A DNA stretch of 64,000 nt from Ailurus styani (GCA_002007465.1 LNAC01000003.1:13165821-13229820); one strand, 5' to 3'. Shown: positions 13,200 through 24,099, counted from the stretch's first letter. Numbers and translations: made by a program. The notes: generated by a model from the letters alone, not told the origin.

Positions 13200-13320
13200 A
13201 TATTATTTAATGTAACCACCTTTCTCCAAAGTATGTTTTTGTAATGACATCATACAGGGATTCTAATGTAAAGTATAATGCCTGACATATACTGGGATTT
13301 TAATGAATGCTCAATGTTGA
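13200..13320 (+). repeat. MIR/L2 3'-end fragment
   Basis: The phrase 'AATGCCTGACATATACTGGG' followed by 'AATGAATGCTCAATGTTG' resembles the shared MIR/L2 3' end ('CTGGCACATAGTAGG...AATAAATG'). Decayed and short. Confidence 0.5.
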
Positions 13321-13328
13321 AAGATGAA

Positions 13329-13369
13329 GCTCTCTTTCTGTCAAATAAATACATAAAATCTTTTTAAAA
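13329..13369 (+). mobile_element. Tail-only CAN-SINE micro-insertion (41 bp)
   Basis: Only the last part of a CAN-SINE is present: 'GCTCTCTTTCTGTCAAATAA', then 'ATACATAAAATC' and an A-rich end. A perfect 16-bp direct repeat AATGTTGAAAGATGAA flanks it at 13313-13328 and 13370-13385, so this is a complete but extremely 5'-truncated insertion. Confidence 0.9.
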
Positions 13370-13385
13370 AATGTTGAAAGATGAA

Positions 13386-14225
13386 ATAAGTCCAGCTTGT
13401 AGATTAGTCCATTATGATTATGGCACAGTCCAAATGCTGAAATTCTAAATAAAAAATGGTACTGATTTCATGATACTCTAATCTTGTATCTTATCGTTCA
13501 TTTTATCTTATCATTGTATTTTACCTTTAAATTAGTTTGTTGATATGTCTGAAAAAATGACCTTTCACACTATTCCATTCTATTTGCCAACATCAAGGCT
13601 TTGATGCTGTTTATTATTAAGCCAGATATATTTGTGCTTATATTTCTTGCAAAGGAAAAAATATGTTTTTCATCTGATATCCAATCCTATGAGAATGATA
13701 GATACATAAAGAGTAAAAGCCATACAGGGACTGTCTAAAATTGAAACTTTAGTACTTATGTTTATATGTGAGGGCAGGGGCGGGGACTAATAAGAACACT
13801 TCAAATGCAAATTCAAAGAGCGCTTCCTGACAAGGTGTAAACTCCATCTCATAGTCTTAGGGTTGACTAATTGAATTGCCATTGAAAAGATGTCACTTAA
13901 AGAGACATCTCTGCAGTGAAACATGAGTTTGCTGTAAATGACCTGTCGCTACCACCACGGGTAATGTTCACGTCTAGACTGAATTAAAATGTACCTAGTA
14001 GCAATGTGCTCAGGAAGAGTTAAACCAGCAAGGATAAGGATCCACGAGAGAACCATGCCTCAGGTGCTATGTTAATTTACTTGCTGGCAAACATTAATTG
14101 AAGCCAATCAATAAACTAGGTAGAAAAGCTGAAAATTACAGCTACATTAATTGCTAACCATATCCTGACATATTTTTACATAAAATATATGGAATATTAG
14201 TTTTGAGTTTTTAATTATATCACTC
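13386..14225. other. Non-coding stretch
   Basis: No gene or clear repeat recognised. Confidence 0.5.
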
Positions 14226-14240
14226 AAGATAATATAACTA

Positions 14241-14453
14241 GGGCGCCTGGGTGGCTCAGTGGTTTAAAGCCGCTGCCTTCGGCTCAGGTCATGATCCCAG
14301 GGTCCTGGGATCGAGGCCCACATCGGGCTCTCTGCTCAGCAGGGAACCTGCTTCCTCCTCTCTCCTTTCTCTCTGCCTGCCTCTCTGCCTACTTGTAATC
14401 TCTCTCTCTCTCTGTGTCAAATGAATAAATAAAATCTTTAAAAAAAAAAAAAA
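14241..14453 (+). mobile_element. CAN-SINE, young full-length copy
   Basis: Near-consensus copy with head 'GGCGCCTGGGTGGCTCAGTG', 'TTCGGCTCAGGTCATGATCC', a CTGCC/TCTC body, a (CT)n run and a poly-A tail. A perfect 15-bp target-site duplication AAGATAATATAACTA lies at 14226-14240 and 14454-14468, indicating a recent insertion. Confidence 0.97.
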
Positions 14454-14468
14454 AAGATAATATAACTA

Positions 14469-17400
14469 GTTCTTGTGTAATTTTCAAACAAAAAGTAATA
14501 ATACTGCAATTTGAAGACATGGTTTTGAAACAGGGTTTTCCCCAGTGTCCCATATTTAGCCAGGAACCACTTAGACAACTAAAATTCAAAATTAACCAGT
14601 ATATAATATTATTCATCAAAACCCACGTATTTATTAAGTACCTACTTTGTAAAATGATACCATAAGTGTTTCTAGGTCTGTGCTGGATTTGAGCCATTTT
14701 TCTATTAAAAAAAAATCAACAAACTACACGGTCAAGAGAATTTTCCACAACCTGCCTCAGTAGCAAGATATAAAAACCTTTTCCATAAAAGAAAATTTTA
14801 TATATTTTGATCCTTCACACTGGAAATTAATTAATCCCTTAAGCTGCCTGGCCCCTTTTATTGCATATCTCAGTATAGATATAAAATATTGACCATGATT
14901 TTTCCTACTAATATGACCTACATGTGATATGCACAGGTCCTATCACAAAGAGAACAAACACATTTTCAAAATGGATTGTAGAGACAATACATATTACCTA
15001 CAAAAAATTCATAATATATTTCTCTTAAAGCAAAATCTATTTATTATAGCATGCCTTTAGTTGTAAACATATTTTACATTTGCTGAGTCACTGCTGGGCT
15101 ACGGTTTCTTTCACTAGCTTCAAAATTAAAAAGAATCATCATACCCCAAGCGCTTATCACACTCACACACAGCTACATGCAGCAGGATTCTGCGATGTCA
15201 GGAGCAGACAACATGCCAATCCTTGTCACTTAATAAGGAATACATGTACACCTAATGTCACAGCTTGGAAAATTCTAAATTATTTTTATCTATCTTCCTA
15301 TCTATATTAATTTCATTATATCCTCTCTGGCCTTAAGATTAACCTTTATTACTAACTGAGGGGGACTAAAAAGGTGAAAATTTTCATTAAAAAGTTGAAA
15401 AATTTCTAAGACAAGCATGACAAGCTGATTATTTAATAATAAGTGTAATTTTAATATTTTAAAACATACCCAAGTTATATTCCCTCCAAAATATGACTGT
15501 ATTTCTTCATTTTGGTGTGAAATAGACACAAGATATATCTGTATTTTACATAATAATTTCTTTTACCTAATTTCAAGAGCATAGGCTTTAAAAAAAAAAA
15601 GCAAACTTAATTTCAGTCACTTGGAATTGTTTCCTGCTAAGAATTACGATTTAACGGATTTCTTCCCCCCCCACCCCCCCAAATGTATTAAGCCATTTGG
15701 TGAAAATCTTTACATAGCAAGTTTTCTTCCAATAAAGCACTGTAATTTGGCATGATTTCCTTTATTTCTGACTGAAAAGCTTCACAAATCATATGAGTAA
15801 TATGAAATAGTGTCGCCTGTTATTTTTTTTAATTTACCAAACTGGGTAAAATGCTAAATAAAGTACATAAGAAATATATCATCAAATGACGGCCATATGA
15901 AAACGAAAACAGTTTATGCATTAGATATAATTTCAATTTCCATCACACTTCTTGCACAGTCCATTTCATTTGGGATGTTGAAATTTAATCCTTAACGAGT
16001 AATCATATATTGCTCTTAGTTTTTAATACTTGTTATTAAATGTTATTCTTATGTGTTACTTCTGAATACATTTTTTAACCAATTCTGAAAAAAAAATATC
16101 AATATTTTGCTTCTTTGTTATAACTTCCTTTAAACTGAGAGTCAGATTGCTCTCTCCTGTCACAGTGTAATTCTTAGAGCACTGCCTGGGTTCGGGGGGA
16201 TTAAGTCAACTTGTAGCTGAGGGAAAGGAAGAGGTTATGAGTGGGGACCTGCATCAAAGCCTACGCTCGACATGCAATTTCCTGGCTGGAATGAGCTCTT
16301 CATGAATCAGAGTGTATGGAAATTCCTATAAAGCGGATTAAAATTCCCATATGAGGTAAAAGGGCACAATGAATCCTTGTTAGTACATGTCTCGTTGAGA
16401 AAAACAGTCCTGCTTAGAGAAAAATGCCTTAGTAGTTTGCTGTTGACCGTTTCCAATCCTTGGAAGAACAGTATTTCAGTAAATTAGAACAAATTCAGAA
16501 GGCTATTTTCTGTTTATATCCATGGCTAATCTCGGTATTTCTCTCATTTTCAGTGGCCCAAAGTTTTTACTCATAATTTGCTTTTCACTCTGTGTAGCAT
16601 CCTTGTTGAAATTATGTCAAGTTTTACTATATGAAAGAGAGACACTGTGGAGAAGGAACTATGTGCACAATCCGTCTGCCACTAGAAAAGAAAGGTTGGC
16701 ATTTGGCTGTCTGCTAACTAATTAAATGTCACTGAGTCCAGAGGCTAAATATGCATCAGTTGATGATTTGGTGGATTTTACTGCTGCATATGTAGATTTA
16801 ATTATAGTGACTGAAATTAATAAAGTGGCAGTACCTCCCAGAAACATATTTTATGACCCATGATTTCTCTGTGAAAGAGCTTGCTAACCATTGCCCTTTA
16901 CGTAATGTTATACTTTGCTAAATTCATTAGAGAGACAATTAGATAGCAAATTAACAAGCATTCACCTGTGTATTATCCACATAGATGATTCTCTAGTTGA
17001 TCCAAAGTTAACATTTTTGTTCCTTCACTGAGTAGTTGTCAAGTATCCTCCCCTAACTATCATGGTTCTGAGAAGTCTTCCTAATATATATCTACACATA
17101 TATATTAAGATATATACCATAATCCAGGAAATGTATACTTCTTTTTTTACGGTGTATATAAACATAAGTGTTTTCTTACAATCATATTACCTAAATGAGG
17201 GAAGGGGAGGTAGGATGTAAAGATAATCTCTTTCTCAATTATCTTTACTGTTTTAATCTTCTATTAGAAGTAATAATCAATAGTCAACAATGGAGGTCAC
17301 TCGCTTTGCCAAAACCACGGGTATGTACTTTCTATGTAATTCTATTGTCACCCATTATTCATTCAATTTAATGCAAAAAAACACAGTGATGTACCTAATC

Positions 17401-18055
17401 AAACAATTTATGTTTGAATTTGGTATTCGTTTCATCCATTTTGTGTTATCTACAAAGCAAGTTTTACTCCCTAACTCTCCACCACCTACACCCCAGTGAT
17501 AACCAATAGGGAAATTTCACCTGGAATGTAGAGATTTGTCCAAAAAGAGCTACTACATAGATATATTTGATCTGAGAATGTTTTTTTCAAAACACACTCA
17601 ATTTCCTTAAAGTGAATAGAAATGAGCAAATCTCTAACATCTGGCGGAAGCATGTATCAACTATTCTGTTCTTCCAAAGACCAGCAATTGAAACTATGAT
17701 TTGTAATCACTGTGGATATGTCTGTTTCCTATATTCAAAGTTAGGTCACTTCCTCTTCCACATTTTACAGCCAGAACACACTCTATCCTGGTAACTTTTA
17801 AAACAACAGTGATATATCCCTTTTGCATCTTCTTCTGTCTTTAATACGTCTTTGTCTCTTGTGAGGTGAAACTGTGACATCAGATATTAATGAAAGAAAT
17901 ATTTTAAAAAGTGTGTGTGGGAGGAGCAATGAGCAATGTTTAAATGCCTATGATTCTGCTAGTCTACAAGCAGATGCTTAGAAAGACACAGGCAATTAAT
18001 TATATGTTATTTTAAGGGGATCTTTCTCTTTTGCAACAAAAGGTATACATCAGTA
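14469..18055. other. SINE-free AT-rich stretch, possible conserved non-coding sequence
   Basis: No exon recognised in about 3.6 kb. It includes a poly-A run near 15590, a C-rich run at 15665-15681 and an AT-rich ATATAT patch near 17090. The segment 16120-16970 contains many TAATT-type motifs and looks less decayed than its surroundings, but conservation cannot be judged from one sequence. Confidence 0.4.
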
Positions 18056-18059
18056 TCAT

Positions 18060-18190
18060 CAGTAAAGCAACAAAAATAGGTCCCTGCGCTCATTAGACCT
18101 ACTAACTCAAACTCTCCAGCACTCAGATAAGCTCTGGGTATTTAAATTTTAAAAAGCCTGACTAGGTGATTTGGAGGCTGATGCCCGGTT
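18060..18190. repeat. hAT-Charlie (MER20/MER5-like) fragment
   Basis: Contains 'TTAGACCTACTAACTCAAAC', 'CTCTCCAG' and 'TTTTAAAAAGCCTGACTAGG' followed by 'TGATTTGGAGGCTGATG', resembling the interior of the non-autonomous hAT-Charlie elements ('GACCTACTGAATCAGAATCT', 'CCAGGTGATTCTGATGC'). Terminal repeats are not clearly preserved. Confidence 0.55.
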
Positions 18191-19500
18191 TGATTGTATT
18201 AAAGTAAAGGAGAGATGAAGCAAATAAAATCACCCAACATTTTCCATCCTGAAACATTCTTGTTGCTGCAAAGTCTATAACACCGGCCACTTTCAAAAAC
18301 CAAGAAATCAAAACCAACACATATCCTGTAGGCCTAAGTATTAGCCAGACCTAGCCTACAAGTTAGATTGATGTACAGATTTTCCAAATTCTTATTGGAA
18401 GACATAATGTAGACGGAGCACCTAGCATAGCCCAACGACACAGAAATTCCAACTTCTGCCTACCAGGTTTCTAATGTGAATGTTGTTAATAAAATTCAGC
18501 CTTGATATTGTATAAAGTATAACTGTTCAGTTGCTTAGAAGGCAAATACGCCAATGAAACCAAGTATTTTTCATCTTAGGAAATCCCTTAGGAAACGGGA
18601 GTAAAGAGAAATCAAAACAAATATTTAAAATTTGAGACTACATCAGCTGTTCAAATGTAAATACCATATATATTTAAAAATTACCCAAAGTTACTTTGAC
18701 AAAAATAAAGATGTCAATATACCTCGTTCAAAATTGTTAAATGGTTATTTTGTGATTAGGAAAGAGAACTCGTCCTCAGACACAGAAAAGGGGCCAAAGT
18801 AGGTCCGCATGGCGTGCGCATGCAAACACGCACATACCAGGAAAGGTTCTGATATAAATATTCTGCCGTGATTATAATCATACCTTTCTAAACCTCAGCT
18901 CTCTCTCCCCATTCTCACCTCAACATGTTAAAAAGGTTTTCTACTCTTGGGGTCTACGAGTCACAGATTTGAACCCACCTCCACTTTCTCTGCTCCCTTG
19001 TTGCTCTGTGACAATCTCCATCTATGGTCAAGAACTTTCCTACTTGAAGTGCAGTAGCCACTTTTACCCACATGTCTTATTTCACAGTTCTGAAGGACAT
19101 GACAAACTTCTCATCGATGTTGGCAACACTTATCTATGTCTCCATTTTACCTTTCTCCACTCAATTTAAAATTCTAGCCATCCCTGAGAAATCGATAATC
19201 CTGAAGATTTTTCTCCTAGACCTCTCCTTGCATTCTGTTCTTCCGTTTATGTGGAATATCTCCATGCAGAGCTTTGGACCCACACAGGCTACTATCCACT
19301 GAACGCCATTATCTCCAGAAACCAAACCATCACCTGCCCCGTCTGACCCGCACCCCTCGCCCCAAATAATTTAAAACAAACCCAAAGATCTGTGTGCCCT
19401 AGTCCATGAATGACATCCTCCATGGAGTTGCTCGATTCCGACACCTGAGTGTTATTCTTCCCCATGCCCGATCCAATCGCTCTGCGAGAACTATGGTTTC
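18191..19500. other. Non-coding stretch
   Basis: No gene recognised. The pyrimidine-rich part from about 18960 gives open + frames, but they lack any domain and run into the L2-like region downstream. Confidence 0.45.
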
Positions 19501-19520
19501 TCTACCCTAAAACTCTGAAC

Positions 19521-19600
19521 CGATTTCACCACCTTCCCATTCTTCCATCGCCAGCTCAGTCGATTTCACCACCTTCCCATTCTTCCATCGCCAGCTCAGT
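19521..19600 (+). repeat. Perfect 40-bp tandem duplication
   Basis: Two identical 40-bp units, 19521-19560 and 19561-19600, each beginning CGATTTCACCACC and ending CCAGCTCAGT. Because they are identical the event is either recent or an assembly effect. Confidence 0.97.
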
Positions 19601-19670
19601 CAGACTACCACTCTCTGCCCAAATTACTGCAAGAAGCCAATTATCTCTTTGTCTACATTTAGCCCGTACC

Positions 19671-19811
19671 TTTAACCTTACACTTAGAAAACCTTCCTCA
19701 TATGCAAATAGAATCTTATTTCCACTACATTTACCCTTACATTTAGAAAAACCTTTAACCTTACATTTAGAAAAACTTCCTCTTATGCAAACATAACCTT
19801 ATTTCCACTAC
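19671..19811 (+). repeat. Imperfect local duplication, about 58-bp units
   Basis: A unit beginning TTTAACCTTACA and ending TTCCACTAC occurs at 19671-19728 and 19754-19811 with several mismatches. A partial third copy (TTACCCTTACATTTAGAAAAA) lies between them. Confidence 0.85.
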
Positions 19812-20039
19812 TATTAAGATGATCTTGTCAAGGAGAAAGAATGATAAAATCTGCCCTGAAGAGAAAGACCCAATACTTAGTCACAGGGAAGAACTCTCCA
19901 TAAACTCACCTCTTTTCAGCTTAATTTTTCACCACACCCACCTTCTCTCCGTTTTTGCACCTCCTCCTTCCCCTCACTTACCCACCCACAGAAGCAGTTG
20001 CTTGCTGCTAAAGGCAGGCTGAACTGGATTCAAATCCTG

Positions 20040-20370
20040 AAGTGTACTTTGTTCTTTCTCAACTCCAGACCATTTCCTTTTGTACTCCCCTTGCTGGGTC
20101 GCTCCTTCCCATCATCCTCTTCACTTCAGGTGTCATTTTAGACGTCAGTTCTTCCGGACACCCTCCTTAACCAACCCCAACTTTGGTATAGCGTTGTTTT
20201 GTCTATTCTATCATATTCTTTGTATTACCCTATTATATTATTTATCACACTATTTTGGATCGCATGTTTATTTTCCTGTATTTTCCATTACTGCATATTC
20301 CCCTTAAAAGCAGAAACCATAACTATTCTCACCTGTGTCCAATTCCTAGGTCCCCTGCCCCCACCCCCTC
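20040..20370 (+). repeat. L2 LINE 3'-end fragment
   Basis: Resembles the L2 3' end in sense order: 'TTCACTTCAGGTGTCATTTT', 'TCCGGACACCCTCCTTAACC', a 'TTTATCACACTATTT' segment, then 'TTAAAAGCAGAAACCATAAC' and 'CTGTGTCCAATTCCTAGG'. This parallels 'TCAGCTCAAATGTCACCTCC...CCTTCCCTGACC...AGGGCAGGGACT...'. Decayed, no frame. Confidence 0.6.
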
Positions 20371-20860
20371 AGCTCTATTCTACCTCATGTTAGGTAAGAT
20401 CCACTATCATTACATTCATTTAATCCTTCTATTTTATTTTTAACAACTTTATTCTGAATCCTTCCTCTTAGCTTATAAATATACACAAGTCTCTCATTAA
20501 AAAATATACAAATACAAAAAAAAAAACCACAACAAAATGAAACACATACAACCCAGTGCCCCTCTCTATACCACCAACCTGCTGAGCTTCATGAAATTTT
20601 TATTATACTGGTGAGCTCTATTTTTTTGTTTGTTTCACACTGAATATTTGTCTGGCTGTAATTGTACTTCCACCTTCTTCCCAACACTGAAACAGTTTGC
20701 AAAAAGTCACATTTGCCATTGCCAAATGCAGCGAGCATTTTTACACAGTACTTTGGCTATTGTCCCTGAACCTCTTTCTCAGACAGTACTGAGGCTCAAC
20801 TGGACTCCTGCCTTCTTACTTATGCCTGCAAACAGAGCTTAATTTAAAAAAGAAAAAGAA

Positions 20861-21210
20861 GGGAGGAAGGAAGGAAGGAAGGAAGGAAGGAAGGAAGGAA
20901 GGAAGGAAGGGAGGGAGGGANNNNNNNNNNNNNNNNNNNNNNNNNNNNNNNNNNNNNNNNNNNNNNNNNNNNNNNNNNNNNNNNNNNNNNNNNNNNNNNN
21001 NNNNNNNNNNNNNNNNNNNNNNNNNNNNNNNNNNNNNNNNNNNNNNNNNNNNNNNNNNNNNNNNNNNNNNNNNNNNNNNNNNNNNNNNNNNNNNNNNNNN
21101 NNNNNNNNNNNNNNNNNNNNNNNNNNNNNNNNNNNNNNNNNNNNNNNNNNNNNNGGGAGGGAGGGAAAGAAATAAAAAGGAAGGAGACCAGGCAGGCAGA
21201 CAGACAAAAA
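20861..21210 (+). repeat. GGAA/GGGA microsatellite containing an assembly gap
   Basis: GGAA units run from about 20864 and shift to GGGA before the gap, then resume as GGGAGGGA, GAAA and GGCAGGCAGACAGAC after it. Positions 20921-21154 are N (234 bases). The minus-strand open frames crossing the Ns are artefacts of the repeat and gap. Confidence 0.97.
20921..21154. other. Assembly gap (234 N)
   Basis: Continuous N. It lies inside the purine-rich tetranucleotide array, which is the likely reason for assembly failure. The true length is unknown. Confidence 1.
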
Positions 21211-21237
21211 GAAACAAACAAATCTCTTGCTCTCTCA

Positions 21238-21398
21238 AATTTTAAAGTGCATACACATCACCTGGGTTTTTGTTGATATGTGACCATGACTTCAACAGGT
21301 CTGGAGGTCTGGGCCAGGGCCTGAGACTTCGCTTTTCTAACAAGCTCCCACGCCAGGGCTGCTGGTCCGTGGGCCATGCCAAGGCTAGCAAGTCTCTG
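21238..21398 (-). repeat. hAT-Charlie MER20-like element
   Basis: 'GTGCATACACATCACCTGGG', 'GGTCTGGAGGTCTGGGCCAG', 'CTAACAAGCTCCCACGCCAG' and 'GCTGCTGGTCCGTGGGCC' follow the MER20 order read on the complementary strand. Orientation is set by the 'GCTGCTGGTCC' end. Confidence 0.65.
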
Positions 21399-21552
21399 CA
21401 GTCACGTTGGAATAACGAGGCAGCTTTAAAAATAGCAATCCTCACACCCTTGGAGACTGATCTAATTGGTCTGGGTGCAACCTGGTTACTGGGAGTTTTT
21501 AATGCTTCCCAGGTGATTCTAATATGCAGCAGAGCTTGAAAACCACTGTTTT
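21399..21552 (+). repeat. hAT-Charlie MER5A-like element
   Basis: 'GGCAGCTTTAAAAATAGCAA', 'GATCTAATTGGTCTGGGTGC', 'TTCCCAGGTGATTCTAATAT' and the terminal 'GAGCTTGAAAACCACTG' match the MER5A pattern. It directly abuts the preceding MER20-like element. Confidence 0.7.
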
Positions 21553-21649
21553 AAGTCACAACCTCTTCCTCCGCTTAAGTCCTCCTAATCATACAGAATA
21601 GACTGAATGTATTATGTGTTAACTAATGCCCAGATACCCCTTATTTCTC

Positions 21650-21762
21650 AAAAAAGCAGAGGTAGAGGGATCCACAGCATCTGCACTGCCTGGAAAAAAA
21701 TTGCATTGTTGACAAGATCCTCAGGTGATTTGTGTGCGTATTAAATTTGAGAAGCACTGGAT
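21650..21762 (+). repeat. Third hAT-Charlie (MER5/MER20-like) fragment
   Basis: Ends 'CTCAGGTGATTTGTGTGCGT' and 'AAATTTGAGAAGCACTGG', the usual end of these small DNA transposons. The left end is not clear. Confidence 0.6.
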
Positions 21763-21789
21763 TACAGCACTTTATTATTTCAAATAGAC

Positions 21790-22075
21790 TTTTTAAAATA
21801 AATTTTTACTGAGATATAATTAACATACACCATTGTATTAGCTTGAGGTATACAAAAATAATGATTTAATATAGGTATCAAATTCCAGAATGATTACCAC
21901 AGTAAGTTTAGTTAATATCCATCATCACACAGTTAACAATTTTTTCTTAGGTTGAGAACATTTAAGATCTACTCTCTTAGCAACTTTAAAAGATACAATA
22001 TAGTATTGTTAACTGTAGTCACCATGCTGCACATTTTATCACCAGGAATTTTTTAATAACTGGACATATTTAGAT
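21790..22075 (-). repeat. L1M 3' UTR fragment, minus strand
   Basis: Phrases 'TTTTACTGAGATATAATTAA', 'CCATCATCACACAGTTAACA', 'AGATCTACTCTCTTAGCAAC' and 'TAACTGTAGTCACCATGCTG' are the reverse complement of a well-known old L1M 3' UTR. Non-coding remnant. Confidence 0.8.
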
Positions 22076-22307
22076 AGGTATTTAAAATATCAAAGACTGT
22101 TAAGCTAGAGGACAATAACTTCAGTAGGCTAATAAGGCATGTTTTACTAGTTTCATCTAGCATATGTCTATTAGACAGAAGCAAGACATGACCAGTGGAA
22201 GGACCACCCTGAGGCAGAGTCCCAAGTCCTTGAGGGAGGAAAAGACAGAGACAGGAGCTTGAGGCAAGGACAGTGATAATTGGTTATACATTAGAAGCAA
22301 GGATTGG

Positions 22308-22484
22308 GGGACACCCGGGTGGCTCACTCAGTTAAGCATCTGCCTTTGGTTCAGGTCATGGTGCCAGGGTCCTGGCATCGAGTCCCACATCAGGCTCCTT
22401 GCTCAGTGGGGAACTTGCCTCTACCTCTTCCTCTGTTCCTCCCCCTGCTTGTGCTCTCTCTCTGGCAAATAAAATCTTAAAAAA
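22308..22484 (+). mobile_element. CAN-SINE inside the 5' LTR
   Basis: Head 'GGACACCCGGGTGGCTCACT', 'TTTGGTTCAGGTCATGGTGC', CT-rich body and 'AAATAAAATCTTAAAAAA' tail. The LTR sequence is continuous on both sides when compared with the 3' LTR. 'AGCAAGGATTGGG' before it and 'AGAAGGTTGGG' after the tail microsatellite look like a decayed target-site duplication. Confidence 0.92.
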
Positions 22485-22588
22485 GAAGAAGAAGAAGAAG
22501 GAGAAGGAGAAGGAGAAGGAGAAGAAGAAGGAGGAGGAGGAGGAGGAGGAGGAGGAGGAGGAGGGATAGGGTGGAGGGGGAGGGGAAG
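22485..22588 (+). repeat. GAA/GGA microsatellite grown from a SINE tail
   Basis: GAA units give way to GGAGAA and then GAG units, ending in GGGGGAGGGG. It directly follows the A-rich SINE tail, so it probably expanded from it. Its reverse strand encodes meaningless poly-Leu or poly-Ser/Pro frames. Confidence 0.93.
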
Positions 22589-22927
22589 AAGGTTGGGTAC
22601 AACATCCTGACTTTGTGGCTCCAAGACCTTAGGGCTGATGGATCAAGAGTCACAGGGGCAGAGTATACACTCTCTTCCTCCACCTCTGCCCCAGGGTAAC
22701 CCCTAGACTCATGATAATGTATTTCCATTTCAGGTATACCTGCACCGCCATGGAGAAAGGCTGCAATGAGGGTTCAATACAAACCTTACAGGGTCAAAAA
22801 CTCCCCCTCCCAAATTATGGGAGGAGTTTCCCAAATGATTAGAAGTAGCCTCCATTAGAGACCACCCTACTGTATCTCACAGTTCATCCCAGTCCAGAGA
22901 CAACCAATAATATCCAAACCCAACACA

Positions 22928-22970
22928 GGGATTGATTCCACCTAGGAATCAATCCCTCGGAATCAATCCC
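22928..22970. repeat. Inverted/direct repeat in the 5' LTR
   Basis: GGGATTGATTCC (22928-22939) is the inverse of GGAATCAATCCC (22945-22956), giving a 12-bp stem with a 5-base loop. GGAATCAATCCC recurs directly at 22959-22970. The 3' LTR lacks this arrangement. Confidence 0.9.
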
Positions 22971-23177
22971 TAGGAATCACCTAGGGCTGATTCCACCTCA
23001 TGGAACCTGCTTGCTCTCCCTCCTTGAGAGTGTACTTTTGTTGTAATAAACTTTGCGCTTGCTGCTTTCCTTCTGGCTGTCTTTCTCGAAGCCCAGATTC
23101 CTAGGTAAATCTTCCCATGGCACTTCCAAGAACCAAGACCTCTATTCACACACCACAGACTCTCCCAGCGTAACATC

Positions 23178-23195
23178 TTGTACTGTGACTTGGAT
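23178..23195 (+). other. Retroviral primer-binding site, tRNA-His-like
   Basis: TTGTACTGTGACTTGGAT begins two bases after the 5' LTR end. By my comparison with the remembered tRNA-His PBS (TGGTGCCGTGACTCGGAT) it agrees at 14 of 18 positions. Two of the four differences are CG to TG changes, as expected from methylated-cytosine decay. His priming is typical of the HERV-H group. Confidence 0.75.
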
Positions 23196-24099
23196 CGCTT
23201 TGTCTCTGACTCTGCCTCCACTGGAGGACAATGGTTTGAGCCACCCCTTTCTTGGCTGGCTCTGGGCTCCTCAACCACTTCCAACTTGGAATCCTAACAG
23301 GACATCGCCTTCAAGGTATGGCGTCCTAACCTCCCCAGTCACAGAAGCCTATGCATTTGCGAGAGCGTTTTAACTCATTGTTATCTGAGTCTCTTTTTTA
23401 TTTCTCTGGAGAACCACCAGTTTGCCAGATTCTCACTTTGTGATCCAACGTCTCCAACCACACATCTCCTTGCTGCCTCTGCACGGGCCACCACCATCTT
23501 CATTACAGTTCTGTCTTTGCTGCGTCTCTGACCCCCCACAGTCTGACCTTCTCCTTCTAGCCTGTCTTGTCACACTTCCTACTCAGTGCCAGAGAGTTTC
23601 CTATGAGGTCTTGGCCACAGCCACACCTGGACTTCTGTCAAAGCAGAGGACCTTCTTTGGTTGGGTAAATGCTGGAAGAGAGCTTTTTCCTAGCCTCTCA
23701 CTTACCCCACCAGAAACTATGGTCTCTCTGTCACCCAGTGCCTCAGCCAAGGCCAAAAGGTCACCTGTGACTTAGAGGTGGCCTAGATGTGGTTGGATGC
23801 CACCACTAGGGGACTCCACCCCAACCCTGAGCACATCACCATAGTCCACTGGCCTCGGGCACAAAAATGCAGGAGGGAAGACAAAGGAGTTCACTGAGAC
23901 CCTCGCATGACTGTGTGAAACCATGCACATGACTAAAGGCCGATCCCAGGGGATCCACCGGAAGGACCTTAACCTGAAGTCCTCCTTTCTCAAAGGGAAA
24001 GCAACCCCTCTCCTTTTGACCCTGTGAGCCTAGACCTCAGGACTGTGCCCCCTGGTCACAGTGGCCAGAGAATTTGGACCTCAGGTTATTCATAAGTCC
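23196..24099 (+). pseudogene. ERV leader and decayed 5' gag region
   Basis: This lies between the primer-binding site and the recognisable capsid remnant, where leader and matrix coding sequence would be. Open frames of about 100 codons exist (around 23053-23373 and 23422-23775), but I recognise no matrix motif and several frames are broken. It is assigned by position. Confidence 0.55.

Larger units (their letters stand above)
22165..23175 (+). repeat. 5' LTR of the class I ERV (SINE-interrupted)
   Basis: Starts TGTCTATTAG and ends CCAGCGTAACA, i.e. TG...CA boundaries. It aligns along its length with the 3' LTR: shared blocks include 'CAGGGTAACCCCTAGACTC', 'GGGTCAAAAACTCCCC' and 'GAGAGTGTACTTTTG'. 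A polyadenylation signal AATAAA is at 23045-23050. A CAN-SINE with an expanded purine tail fills 22308-22588, so the LTR proper is 22165-22307 plus 22589-23175. A local GGAATCAATCCC duplication at 22928-22970 is absent from the 3' LTR. Confidence 0.9.

Noticed and set aside
14241..14320. tRNA gene prediction in SINE heads
   Set aside because: The SINE head derives from tRNA-Lys and keeps A/B-box-like motifs, but it is part of a retroposon with a CT-rich body and A tail, not a functional tRNA.
16522..16725. 67-codon frame with a hydrophobic N-terminal stretch
   Set aside because: Short, no conserved domain, and AT-rich sequence often gives hydrophobic frames.
20816..21238. Minus-strand frames of 122-140 codons
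   Set aside because: They cross 234 Ns and consist of Phe/Leu/Pro/Ser repeats from the GGAA array.
22421..22728. Minus-strand proline-, serine- and leucine-rich frames
   Set aside because: They are translations of the GAA/GGA microsatellite that follows a SINE tail.
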